A stretch of DNA of 39,146 bases from JAQGMV01 sp046597455 (lineage in GTDB: Bacteria; Pseudomonadota; Gammaproteobacteria; Burkholderiales; SG8-41), in assembly GCA_046597455.1 (NCBI GenBank), contig JBKJKJ010000460.1, positions 1 through 39,146 on the forward strand, given 5' to 3'. Below, one piece after another: positions 31,061 to 37,948 of the stretch (positions are counted from its first letter, which is position 1; every line of letters starts with the position of its first letter). Below the pieces are notes generated by a model. It was not told the origin of the DNA and did no database searches. It saw nothing but the letters and a program-made list of their open reading frames with translations. A program made the position numbers and the translations under genes.

Positions 31061-31912
31061 ATGACTACTTATGCACTACCGATTCCCGCCGCCGGCAGCC
31101 TCGAAACCTACGTTCAGACAGTCAACAGCTTTCCGATTCTGAGCCAGGAGCGAGAGACCGCGCTCGGCCGCCGTTTCCGGGACGACGAAGACCTGGAAGC
31201 AGCACGCGAGCTCGTCATGTCGCACCTGCGCGTGGTGGTATCGATCGCTCGCGGCTACATGGGTTACGGTCTGCAGCAGGCGGACCTGATCCAGGAAGGC
31301 AATATCGGCCTCATGAAAGCCGTCAAGCGATTCGACCCGGAACGCGGCGTGCGCCTGGTTTCGTTTGCGGTGCACTGGATTCGCGCCGAGATGCACGAAT
31401 TCATCCTGCGCAACTGGCGCATCGTCAGAGTTGCGACGACGAAAGCGCAGCGCAAGCTGTTCTTCAATCTGCGCAGCCTGAAACCGGGTCTGGGCGCCAT
31501 GGGTGCCTCGGACGTGAACAGGATCGCCAGGCAACTGGGCGTGAAACCCGCTGAAGTCGTGGAAATGGAAACACGCCTATCCGGTCAGGACGTGGCGCTG
31601 GAACCGCTGGGCGAGAATGACGACGAGAGCGCCTACGCGCCGATTGCCTATCTTGCGAGCGACGAAATCGAGCCTGCCGTCCGGCTCGAGCAGGCGCAGA
31701 CGGGACAGCAGCGTGGCGAGGGGCTGGAGCAGGCGCTTGCCGCGCTCGACCCGCGCAGCCGGCGCATCATCGAGGCACGATGGCTGAACGAGCAGCAGAC
31801 GGCCACGCTGCACGATCTGGCGGGCGAGTTCGGTGTATCGGCCGAGCGCATACGCCAGATCGAAAGCAAGGCCCTGGCAAAGATGAAAGGCGCGATGGCT
31901 GCGGCCGGATGA
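31061..31912 (+). CDS. rpoH: Heat-shock sigma factor RpoH (sigma-32)
   Basis: RpoH directs RNA polymerase to heat-shock promoters. The 283-residue product begins TTYALPIPAAGSLETYVQTVNSFPILSQ after Met. It shows region 2 (LRVVVSIARGYMGYGLQQADLIQEGNIGLMKAVKRFDPERGVRLVSFAVHWIRAEMHEFI), the RpoH box QRKLFFNLRSLK, and region 4 (LDPRSRRIIEARWLNEQQTATLHDLAGEFGVSAERIRQIESKALAKMK). Length is typical of the group. A CIRCE site and sigma-70 promoter precede it, and a strong terminator follows. It comes after ftsYEX, as in gammaproteobacteria. Confidence 0.97.
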   Translation: MTTYALPIPAAGSLETYVQTVNSFPILSQERETALGRRFRDDEDLEAARELVMSHLRVVVSIARGYMGYGLQQADLIQEGNIGLMKAVKRFDPERGVRLVSFAVHWIRAEMHEFILRNWRIVRVATTKAQRKLFFNLRSLKPGLGAMGASDVNRIARQLGVKPAEVVEMETRLSGQDVALEPLGENDDESAYAPIAYLASDEIEPAVRLEQAQTGQQRGEGLEQALAALDPRSRRIIEARWLNEQQTATLHDLAGEFGVSAERIRQIESKALAKMKGAMAAAG

Positions 31913-31942
31913 GCGCAGAACCCCGGCGCAGAATCACCGTTA

Positions 31943-31968
31943 AAAACCCGGCCTCGGCCGGGTTTTTT
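31943..31968 (+). terminator. Bidirectional rho-independent terminator between rpoH and Sco1
   Basis: The stem AAAACCCGGC (31943-31952) pairs with GCCGGGTTTT (31957-31966) around CTCG, and the run continues to six T on the plus strand. The minus strand gives TTTTTA after the stem, so it also serves the convergent Sco1 operon. Confidence 0.93.
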
Positions 31969-32029
31969 CATTCGTGCCGCCGCTTGGTGACGTGTCGACT
32001 CCGATCCCGTCGCACGTATTGCGCGGCGT

Positions 32030-32620
32030 CTACTCCGCCAGCAGCAGCTTGATGTCGTGCACCAGTGGTGCAGCCCCCGCGCCGTACTGACTGAACAACC
32101 GCAGCCGTCCTTTTGGATCGAGCACGAACGTTCCCGCCGAATGGTCCATCGTGTAGCTGCCGCCGGGTTGCGCCTGCTTCTGGAAGTAAACCTTGAACGC
32201 CTTGGCTGCGCGGGACGTCTCTTCGGGCGTGCCATAGAGCCCGAGAAAGGAAGGGTTGAAAGAAGGCACGTACTGGCGCAGTACTTCGGGCGTATCGCGT
32301 TCGGGGTCGACCGTCACGAAAAGCACCTGCATGCGCTCGGCATCCGGCCCCAGGGCCTTCGCGACGTTAGCGAGCTCGAGCATCGTGGTGGGGCACGCAT
32401 CCGGACAATGCGTGAAGCCGAAGAACAGCACCACGACCTTGCCGTTGAAATCCGCCAGCGTGCGCGGTTTGCCGTTATGGTCGGTGAGCGCCAGCGACTT
32501 CCCGAAGTCAGCCCCGGTGACGTCGGTCAGCTGAAACTTCGGCGCCGCGCGCTCGCCGCACCCGGCCACGAGCAGTGCCGAGAACATCATGACGATGGCG
32601 AAGTAACGTTTTATCGGCAC
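32030..32620 (-). CDS. Sco1/SenC copper chaperone for cytochrome c oxidase
   Basis: Sco proteins deliver or reduce copper for the CuA site of oxidase subunit II. The 196-residue protein has a lipoprotein signal (MPIKRYFAIVMMFSALLVAGC, lipobox LLVAGC) and a thioredoxin-like domain with copper ligands CPDACP near residue 74-79 and the His of MDHSAGTFVLDP near the C-terminus. FFGFTHCPDACPTTML is typical. It acts at the outer face of the inner membrane. It is the last gene of the ctaA-ctaB set, 18 bases after ctaB, and ends against the bidirectional terminator. Confidence 0.95.
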   Translation of the reverse strand: MPIKRYFAIVMMFSALLVAGCGERAAPKFQLTDVTGADFGKSLALTDHNGKPRTLADFNGKVVVLFFGFTHCPDACPTTMLELANVAKALGPDAERMQVLFVTVDPERDTPEVLRQYVPSFNPSFLGLYGTPEETSRAAKAFKVYFQKQAQPGGSYTMDHSAGTFVLDPKGRLRLFSQYGAGAAPLVHDIKLLLAE

Positions 32621-32638
32621 GGCGGCAGACGCCGGACG

Positions 32639-33538
32639 CTACAGCAGGATGCGGAAATAATGGTCGACCAGCAGCGCTGCGAAAATCGCCGCGAGATAGG
32701 TGATCGAGTAACGGAATGTGCGGCGCGCCAGGGTATCGCTGTAGTTGCGATAGATGCGTATCGCGTACGCCAGGAATATGCCATCGAGCACGACCGCCGC
32801 GGCAAGGTAGATCACGCCGCTCATGCGAACCACGAAAGGCAGCAGCGTGCACGCGCACAGAATCACCGTGTAAAGCAGCACGTGCAGCCGCGTGAACTTG
32901 TCGCCGTGAGTAACCGGCAGCATCGGCACGCCGGCTTTCGCATATTCATGTTTGCGATAGAGCGCGAGCGCCCAGAAATGCGGCGGCGGCCAGGCAAATA
33001 TGATGAGGAAAAGCGTCAAGGCATCCGCCGTCACTTCGCCGGTAACCGCAGCCCAGCCCAGCACGGGGGGCATGGCACCGGACGCGCCGCCGATCACGAT
33101 GTTCTGGGGCGTCATCGGCTTCAGGATGACGGTATAGACGATGGCGTATCCGACGAACGTGGCGAGCGTAAGCCACATCGTCAGCGCGTTCACCCAGTGG
33201 TGCAGCACTGCGAGCCCGATACCGCCGATCACGCCGGCGAAGAGCAAGGTCTCGCGCGAGCTCAAATTGCCTCGCGGAAGCGGACGCCGGCTGGTGCGCA
33301 GCATGATGGCGTCGATTTTCTGCTCGACCAGGCAATTCATCGCGGCAGCGGCACCCGCGATCAGCGCGATTCCGAGCGTTCCCGCCACCAGCGCCTGGAG
33401 GGGAACCGCCCCGGGAACCGCGAGAAACATGCCGATCACCGCCGTGAAGACGATGAGTGACACGACACGCGGTTTCGTGAGCTGATAGAACTGGTATGCG
33501 CGGGCGCTGAAAGGCTGCCCGGCGACGCTCGGAACCAT
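32639..33538 (-). CDS. ctaB: Haem O synthase (protohaem IX farnesyltransferase)
   Basis: CtaB/CyoE attaches a farnesyl group to haem B to make haem O. The 299-residue UbiA-family membrane protein has about nine helices. It shows FYQLTKPRVVSLIVFTAVIGMFLAVPG near the N-terminus and the prenyl-diphosphate region NCLVEQKIDAIMLRTSRRPLPRG, then AWPPPHFWALALYRKHEYAKAGVPMLPV. Its ATG overlaps the ctaA stop by one base (TGATG), so haem O and haem A synthases are made together. Sco1 follows. Confidence 0.96.
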   Translation of the reverse strand: MVPSVAGQPFSARAYQFYQLTKPRVVSLIVFTAVIGMFLAVPGAVPLQALVAGTLGIALIAGAAAAMNCLVEQKIDAIMLRTSRRPLPRGNLSSRETLLFAGVIGGIGLAVLHHWVNALTMWLTLATFVGYAIVYTVILKPMTPQNIVIGGASGAMPPVLGWAAVTGEVTADALTLFLIIFAWPPPHFWALALYRKHEYAKAGVPMLPVTHGDKFTRLHVLLYTVILCACTLLPFVVRMSGVIYLAAAVVLDGIFLAYAIRIYRNYSDTLARRTFRYSITYLAAIFAALLVDHYFRILL

Positions 33539-34551
33539 CAGGATTGCTTGAAGGGAACGCGGGAAAGCGCGAAGTTTATCACCACCAGAGTGGCCAGCAA
33601 AATCGCGGCCACGGCATTGTGGCCAACCGCGACCGGCAGCGGCAGCCCGGCGAGGACGTTGGCAACGCCGAGACCGACCTGGAGCGCCAGCGTCAATGCG
33701 AGGACCGCGCCCAGAGCGCCGAAACCGCGCAAACGCGCGAGCGACAACGCGAGCGCGCCGACGTAGACGAAGGTGACGAGCGCCCCCACGCGATGGGTCC
33801 AGTGGATCGCGGTGAGGGCCTCATACGCGAGGTGCGTCCCGGCTGCGGTCCTGCCGAGCTCGCGCACGAGCTGGAAACCGTGCCTGAAATCCATCTCGGG
33901 GCGCCACACGCTGTGGCACGTCGGAAAATCGATGCAGGCGAGGGCGGCATAGTTGCTCGACACCCAGCCGCCGAGCGCAATCTGCACGATGACGATCGTC
34001 AGCCCCAGCGCGGCCCACGGCCTGATGCGTTGCGCGTGCTGAGCGTCAGGCGGCGGACCGATTGCAAGCTGGCGCAGGCTGAGCCAGACCAGCAGCGCAA
34101 GCGTCGCCATCCCGCCGAGCAGATGCAGGGTCACGATCACGGGCCTCAGGAGCAGCGTGACGGTCCACATGCCGAGCGCGGCCTGCAGAATCACCAGCGC
34201 GAGCAGCGCCGCGGGCAGCGCCGGCGAGCGCGACAGCGCGCTGCGCCAGCGCCATGCTCCCCCTGCGATCGCCAGGATCAGCAACCCCAGCGCGCCGGCG
34301 AGGTAGCGGTGCCCCATCTCCTTCCACGCCTTGCGCATCGACACCGGCCCGTGCTCGCCGCCCTGGGCCTGCACCGTCTTGCTGATGATGTCCTCGGCGT
34401 GCGCCGGGCTCATTTCCCCGTAGCAGCCGGGCCAGTCCGGGCACCCGAGCCCCGCATCCATCAACCGAACGTAAGCGCCCACTACCACAACCACAAACGC
34501 CAGGGCGGTGGCGGTGAGGACCAGCCAGCGGTAGAACCGGGTCACTTCCAT
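33538..34551 (-). CDS. ctaA: Haem A synthase
   Basis: CtaA/Cox15 oxidises the C8 methyl of haem O to give haem A. The 337-residue protein has eight predicted membrane helices. Conserved histidine regions are EMGHRYLAGALGL, TLHLLGGMATL, IHWTHRVGALVTF and VGHNAVAAIL. GLGCPDWPGCYGEMSP near residues 33-48 and a later CIDFPTCHS supply the conserved cysteine pairs. Length matches the alphaproteobacterial-type enzyme of this class. It overlaps the upstream Sco-like gene by 10 bases and ctaB by one. Confidence 0.95.
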   Translation of the reverse strand: MEVTRFYRWLVLTATALAFVVVVVGAYVRLMDAGLGCPDWPGCYGEMSPAHAEDIISKTVQAQGGEHGPVSMRKAWKEMGHRYLAGALGLLILAIAGGAWRWRSALSRSPALPAALLALVILQAALGMWTVTLLLRPVIVTLHLLGGMATLALLVWLSLRQLAIGPPPDAQHAQRIRPWAALGLTIVIVQIALGGWVSSNYAALACIDFPTCHSVWRPEMDFRHGFQLVRELGRTAAGTHLAYEALTAIHWTHRVGALVTFVYVGALALSLARLRGFGALGAVLALTLALQVGLGVANVLAGLPLPVAVGHNAVAAILLATLVVINFALSRVPFKQS

Positions 34552-35141
34552 TTCGAATGCCGCAGCAGCCGCGCCATGTCTTTCAGGATGCGTCGCGGAT
34601 CGGGATCCTGGGGAAAACGCATCATCAGGTTGCCGAGGGGATCGACCACATAAATGTGTCCGGCGGGCGAGGCTTTCGCCGGCAGCGCGCGAACCACGTC
34701 GCTGTCAGCGGCGCGCACGACGCGCAAGCCCGGGTGCTCGGCGAGGAGCGTCGGGTCGGGCGTGCCGTCATCGGTGATGAGCCACACGCGCTCGACGCGT
34801 TCGGTTTCCTTGCCCTGCGCGAGGCGCACCTGCCTCGTATACACGAGGTCAGTGCGGCAACGCGCATCGCATTCGGCCCGGTCCGCCACGACCAGCACCC
34901 AGTCGCCTTTGGATTCGGAAAACCGGAACGCTCGCCCATCGATCGCCTGAAGGGGCGCGTCAGGCATGGGCTGCGGCGCAATGAGCTCGCCATAGTTCAC
35001 GTGCCCGCTCGGCTGCCAGAAATAATAGGCGACATACGAGCCGACGATGGGTGCGGCGCAGATGGCGATGATCAGCCACAGCGTGAGCCGGCTACGGGGC
35101 GGACGGGGGCTTGCGGCGGGATCTGAATTGAGTGACTGCAT
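34542..35141 (-). CDS. Sco-like single-span protein of the oxidase assembly operon
   Basis: The 199-residue product has one N-terminal membrane helix (LTLWLIIAICAAPIVGSYVAYYFW) and a periplasmic thioredoxin-like domain. A CxxxC pair is present (ECDARCR), in the place where Sco proteins carry CxxxCP, but the following Pro is Arg. A late GHIYVVDPLGNLMMRF resembles the end of a Sco domain, although its His is three residues nearer the DP than in Sco1. Homologues occur between SURF1 and ctaA in many betaproteobacteria. A role in copper or haem assembly is likely but unproven. The start at 35141 overlaps SURF1 by 50 bases. Confidence 0.8.
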   Translation of the reverse strand: MQSLNSDPAASPRPPRSRLTLWLIIAICAAPIVGSYVAYYFWQPSGHVNYGELIAPQPMPDAPLQAIDGRAFRFSESKGDWVLVVADRAECDARCRTDLVYTRQVRLAQGKETERVERVWLITDDGTPDPTLLAEHPGLRVVRAADSDVVRALPAKASPAGHIYVVDPLGNLMMRFPQDPDPRRILKDMARLLRHSKWK

Positions 35142-35814
35142 AAAATGCGAGCAAGGTTGCGGCCAGCGCGAACCACTGGAATGCGTAGCCGTAGTGTTTT
35201 TCAATGCCGAAATCGGGCGGCTCCCAGATGCGGACGAGGCCGTCGTCGAGCGCGCTGTCCTGGCGGATCACGAAAGGCTGTACGCTGATCGCCATCGCCT
35301 GGCGGTAACGCTCGATCGTCAGGTTCTGCCAGATCGCGCCTTCGATCACCTCGTTCGAGAGCTCCAGCATACGACGGCCGGGAGTCACCACAGTTCCCGT
35401 GATCGTGACGGGCCCGGTGGGCGTTCGCACGGCCGGCAATTGCGAGCGCAACTCGCCTCTGGCGACCCAGCCGCGATTCACCAGCACGAAGCGATGGCTG
35501 CCTTCGACACGCAACGGCATCACCACGTGATACCCGGGCACGCCGCGGTGGATGCGATTGTCGATGTAGACCGCATAGCGCGGTTCGAACACGCCGCGCG
35601 CTTCGGCGCGCCGCAAATCCATCTGGCTGGCGGAAAGCGCTTCCGCCCCGACGTGTATCGGCGGCTGCGCCGCCTGCGCTTCGAAGCGCGCCCGCAAGTC
35701 ACGCTTTTCCGCGCCGCGCCGCAGTTGCCAGTTTCCGAGGGACAGCGCGAGCGCAATGCCGACCACCGCGGCAACCGTGGGCCAGAAACGCCCGCGTCGA
35801 TCAGGCCCGCGCAT
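35092..35814 (-). CDS. SURF1 family cytochrome oxidase assembly protein
   Basis: SURF1 helps insert haem a3 into subunit I. The 240-residue protein has the family layout of two membrane helices, one at the N-terminus (RFWPTVAAVVGIALALSLGNWQLRRGAEK) and one near the C-terminus (YGYAFQWFALAATLLAFYAVTQF), flanking a periplasmic beta domain. GWQ-like SLGNWQLRR, NRGWVARGE and HYGYAFQWFAL are typical. It is divergent from the DUF2909 gene and overlaps the Sco-like gene at its 3' end by 50 bases. Confidence 0.92.
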   Translation of the reverse strand: MRGPDRRGRFWPTVAAVVGIALALSLGNWQLRRGAEKRDLRARFEAQAAQPPIHVGAEALSASQMDLRRAEARGVFEPRYAVYIDNRIHRGVPGYHVVMPLRVEGSHRFVLVNRGWVARGELRSQLPAVRTPTGPVTITGTVVTPGRRMLELSNEVIEGAIWQNLTIERYRQAMAISVQPFVIRQDSALDDGLVRIWEPPDFGIEKHYGYAFQWFALAATLLAFYAVTQFRSRRKPPSAP

Positions 35815-35852
35815 CGGTGGCAGCCGCGCTGCCCTTTCGATAGACTCGCCTC

Positions 35853-36047
35853 ATGCGCTATCTCGTTCTCGTCTTCATCCTGTTCATTCTGGTGAGCCTG
35901 TTTTCCGCCCTCTACTACGTATGGAAAGACAGGGGCAAGTCCGATCGCGCGGTAAAAGCGCTGACCATCCGCGTCGCGCTGTCCCTCGTGCTCTTCGCAC
36001 TGCTGATGCTCGGCTATCGCTTCGGCCTGATATCCGGCAGGCTGTAA
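35853..36047 (+). CDS. Twin-transmembrane small protein (DUF2909)
   Basis: The 64-residue protein has two membrane helices (LVLVFILFILVSLFSALYYVW and LSLVLFALLMLGYRFGLI) joined by a short basic linker, WKDRGKSDRAVKALTIRV. This matches the small DUF2909 family found near cytochrome oxidase genes of betaproteobacteria. It is the only plus-strand gene in this oxidase region and lies divergent from SURF1. No function is known; an accessory role in oxidase assembly is an inference from position. Confidence 0.82.
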   Translation: MRYLVLVFILFILVSLFSALYYVWKDRGKSDRAVKALTIRVALSLVLFALLMLGYRFGLISGRL

Positions 36048-36050
36048 CCG

Positions 36051-36079
36051 AAAAAAAAACGCCGCACTTCAGTGCGGCG
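36051..36079 (-). terminator. Terminator for the ctaE operon
   Basis: The stem CGCCGCAC (36060-36067) pairs with GTGCGGCG (36072-36079) around TTCA. On the minus strand it is followed by nine T residues (A-run at 36051-36059). It lies about 80 bases beyond the ctaE stop, and 3 bases beyond the DUF2909 stop. Confidence 0.93.
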
Positions 36080-36157
36080 CGTCCTCCCTACTGACGGGGA
36101 CCTCTTCTTGTTGAGCGCCTTGTTCTTGTTGTTTTGTTCTTTTTGTTTGCGAGCGAC

Positions 36158-37009
36158 TTATAGCCAGTAGACAAAGATGAACAGCCCGAGCCACACGACG
36201 TCGACGAAGTGCCAGTACCAGGCGACGCCTTCGAAACCGAAATGATGCTCGGGCTTGAAATGACCCGCGACACTGCGAAACAGGATGACCAGCAGCATGA
36301 TCGTGCCGATCGTCACGTGGAAACCGTGAAAGCCCGTGAGGAGGTAGAAGGTCGAGCCGTACGCACCCATCGTGAGCTTCAGGTTGAGCTCGCTGTAGGC
36401 GTGGGAGTATTCGTAAGCCTGGAAAGCGATGAAAAGGATGCCGAGGATCACCGTGACTGCCAGGCCCCAGATGAGCTGTGAACGATTGTTCTTGAGCAGC
36501 CCCCAGTGCGCCCACGTCACGGTCACACCCGAGGTGAGCAGGATCAGGGTATTGAGCGCCGGAATGCCCCATGCGCCCATCGGCGTGAACTGCTCGGTGA
36601 TGCCGGGACCGGCAGTCGGCCAGACAGGTTTGAAGCCGTTCCAGATGAGCTGCTGGGTCTCGAGCCCCCCCAGGTCTGGAATCGAGATGATGCGCATGTA
36701 GAAGAGCGCGCCGAAGAACGCGCCGAAGAACATGACCTCGGAGAAAATGAACCAGCCCATCGCCCAGCGGAACGACGTGTCCACCTGCTGGTTGTAATCG
36801 CCGCCTTCCGACTCGTGTGCGACCTGACTGAACCAGCCCGCGAGCATGTAGAACAGCACGGCCAGCCCCGCGAATACTGCGAACTTCCCTGCGCCCACGC
36901 CGTTGAACCACGACGCCGCGCCGAGGGCCATGAGCAGCAGCGCGAAAGACCCGAAAATAGGCCAGGTCGAAGGCTGCGGAACGTAATAACGTGTGGATTG
37001 GCTCAACAT
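36158..37009 (-). CDS. ctaE: Cytochrome c oxidase subunit III
   Basis: Subunit III is the seven-helix core subunit of aa3 oxidase. The 283-residue product begins MLSQSTRYYVPQPSTWPIFGSFALLLMALGAASWFNG. It shows SFRWAMGWFIFSEVMFFGAFFGALFYMR, the NTLILLTSGVTVTWAHWGLLKNN segment and the C-terminal TGFHGFHVTIGTIMLLVILFRSV, then HFGFEGVAWYWHFVDVVWLGLFIFVYW. All are hallmarks. It follows the DUF2970 gene after 37 bases and is closed by a strong terminator. Confidence 0.97.
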   Translation of the reverse strand: MLSQSTRYYVPQPSTWPIFGSFALLLMALGAASWFNGVGAGKFAVFAGLAVLFYMLAGWFSQVAHESEGGDYNQQVDTSFRWAMGWFIFSEVMFFGAFFGALFYMRIISIPDLGGLETQQLIWNGFKPVWPTAGPGITEQFTPMGAWGIPALNTLILLTSGVTVTWAHWGLLKNNRSQLIWGLAVTVILGILFIAFQAYEYSHAYSELNLKLTMGAYGSTFYLLTGFHGFHVTIGTIMLLVILFRSVAGHFKPEHHFGFEGVAWYWHFVDVVWLGLFIFVYWL

Positions 37010-37046
37010 CTCGGTGGATCTCCCCTGATTCTATCTGCGTCGACCG

Positions 37047-37289
37047 TCAGCTCGTGATGAAGCGAACGAGGGTGACGATGCTCAAAACTAAAATTACGGC
37101 CCCGATGATACCGGCAATGATGACCTGCAGCGGCTTGATCGTGACCGCGTCGTGCTCGTGCGCGGTGCGCTTGCGAATGCCGAGGAAAGACCAGAAGACC
37201 GCTTTGGCGACATCCAGTGGCCCCGCTTTGCGGGGCCCATCCGGACCGGATCGCCGGGACTGGTTCTCAGGCTCGGTCACGAGCTTCAC
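37047..37289 (-). CDS. DUF2970 small membrane protein
   Basis: The 80-residue protein has a hydrophilic N-terminus, the DUF2970 signature AKAVFWSFLGIRKRTAHEHDAVTIKPLQVIIAG and one C-terminal membrane helix. The start is GTG at 37289, overlapping the ctaG stop by four bases (GTGA). DUF2970 genes lie regularly between ctaG and ctaE in betaproteobacteria. Function is not established; a role in oxidase assembly is inferred from position. Confidence 0.87.
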   Translation of the reverse strand: MKLVTEPENQSRRSGPDGPRKAGPLDVAKAVFWSFLGIRKRTAHEHDAVTIKPLQVIIAGIIGAVILVLSIVTLVRFITS

Positions 37290-37834
37290 CCTGCGCTCCC
37301 GCTACGGCCTTCGACCTGGAAGAACGTATACGACATGGTCACGTAAGTCACATCCTCGGGCAGCGTTTTCTCGATCACGAACACGACCGGCATCCGCCGC
37401 ACTTCGCCCGCCTGCAGCGTCTGCTGGCTGAAGCAGAAACACTCGAGCTTCTTCAGATAACGGCCCACGATCTGGGGTCCCCAGCTCGGGATCGCCTGCC
37501 CGGTAATCGCGCGCCCCGAGTTATTCCGGACTTCGAACATGACCTGGACCAGCTCGCCGGGATGGAAGCGCACGCTTTTGTCGATCGGCGTGAAAGTCCA
37601 CGGCAGATCGTTGCGGACGTTCGCATCGAACTCCATCGTCACCACGCGCGCCGCATCCACCTGCGTGTTCGAGACCTCGTCCGCCTTGGCGACATTGTAA
37701 ATTCCCGTCACCTCGCAGAAGGTCTTGTAGAACGGCACCATCGCGAAGCCGAAACCGAACATCACGAGCGCGACCACGAAGAGCTTGCGCAGCATCGTCC
37801 GATTGTCCGACCTCGTGCGTGTCGTGCTCACCAT
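37286..37834 (-). CDS. ctaG: Cytochrome c oxidase assembly protein CtaG/Cox11
   Basis: Cox11/CtaG delivers copper to the CuB site of subunit I. The 182-residue product has one N-terminal helix (LRKLFVVALVMFGFGFAMVPFYKTFCEVTG, with the first conserved Cys in FYKTFCEVTGI) and a periplasmic immunoglobulin-like domain containing KKLECFCFSQQTL, whose CFC motif binds copper. DANVRNDLPWTFTP and VTYVTMSYTFF are also typical. It overlaps the preceding 33-residue gene by seven bases and the DUF2970 gene by four. Confidence 0.96.
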   Translation of the reverse strand: MVSTTRTRSDNRTMLRKLFVVALVMFGFGFAMVPFYKTFCEVTGIYNVAKADEVSNTQVDAARVVTMEFDANVRNDLPWTFTPIDKSVRFHPGELVQVMFEVRNNSGRAITGQAIPSWGPQIVGRYLKKLECFCFSQQTLQAGEVRRMPVVFVIEKTLPEDVTYVTMSYTFFQVEGRSGSAG

Positions 37835-37929
37835 AACCAGAACCGCAGAAAGATGCCGACGAAAAACGCCACCGCAATGGTCAGCAGAATCAGGGCGGTT
37901 CTGACTTTGCCGTTCAACGTAAGCTCCAT
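37828..37929 (-). CDS. 33-residue single-helix cytochrome oxidase assembly protein
   Basis: A short frame codes for 33 residues: MELTLNGKVRTALILLTIAV, then a hydrophobic stretch, ending FLRFWLW. That is one membrane helix with a basic N-terminus. It lies between ctaD and ctaG, 19 bases after the ctaD stop, and overlaps the ctaG start by seven bases, so it is translated in the operon. Small proteins in this position in betaproteobacteria are annotated as cytochrome oxidase small assembly proteins. The name rests on position and pattern only. Confidence 0.75.
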   Translation of the reverse strand: MELTLNGKVRTALILLTIAVAFFVGIFLRFWLW

Positions 37930-37948
37930 TGCGGTCCGTGACACCCGT

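Noticed and set aside
32057..33460. 467-codon plus-strand frame over Sco1 and ctaB
   Set aside because: Antisense to two well-supported oxidase assembly genes; biased Arg/His composition; no motifs.
33544..34653. 369-codon plus-strand frame over ctaA
   Set aside because: Antisense shadow of haem A synthase with low-complexity Arg/Glu/Gln composition.
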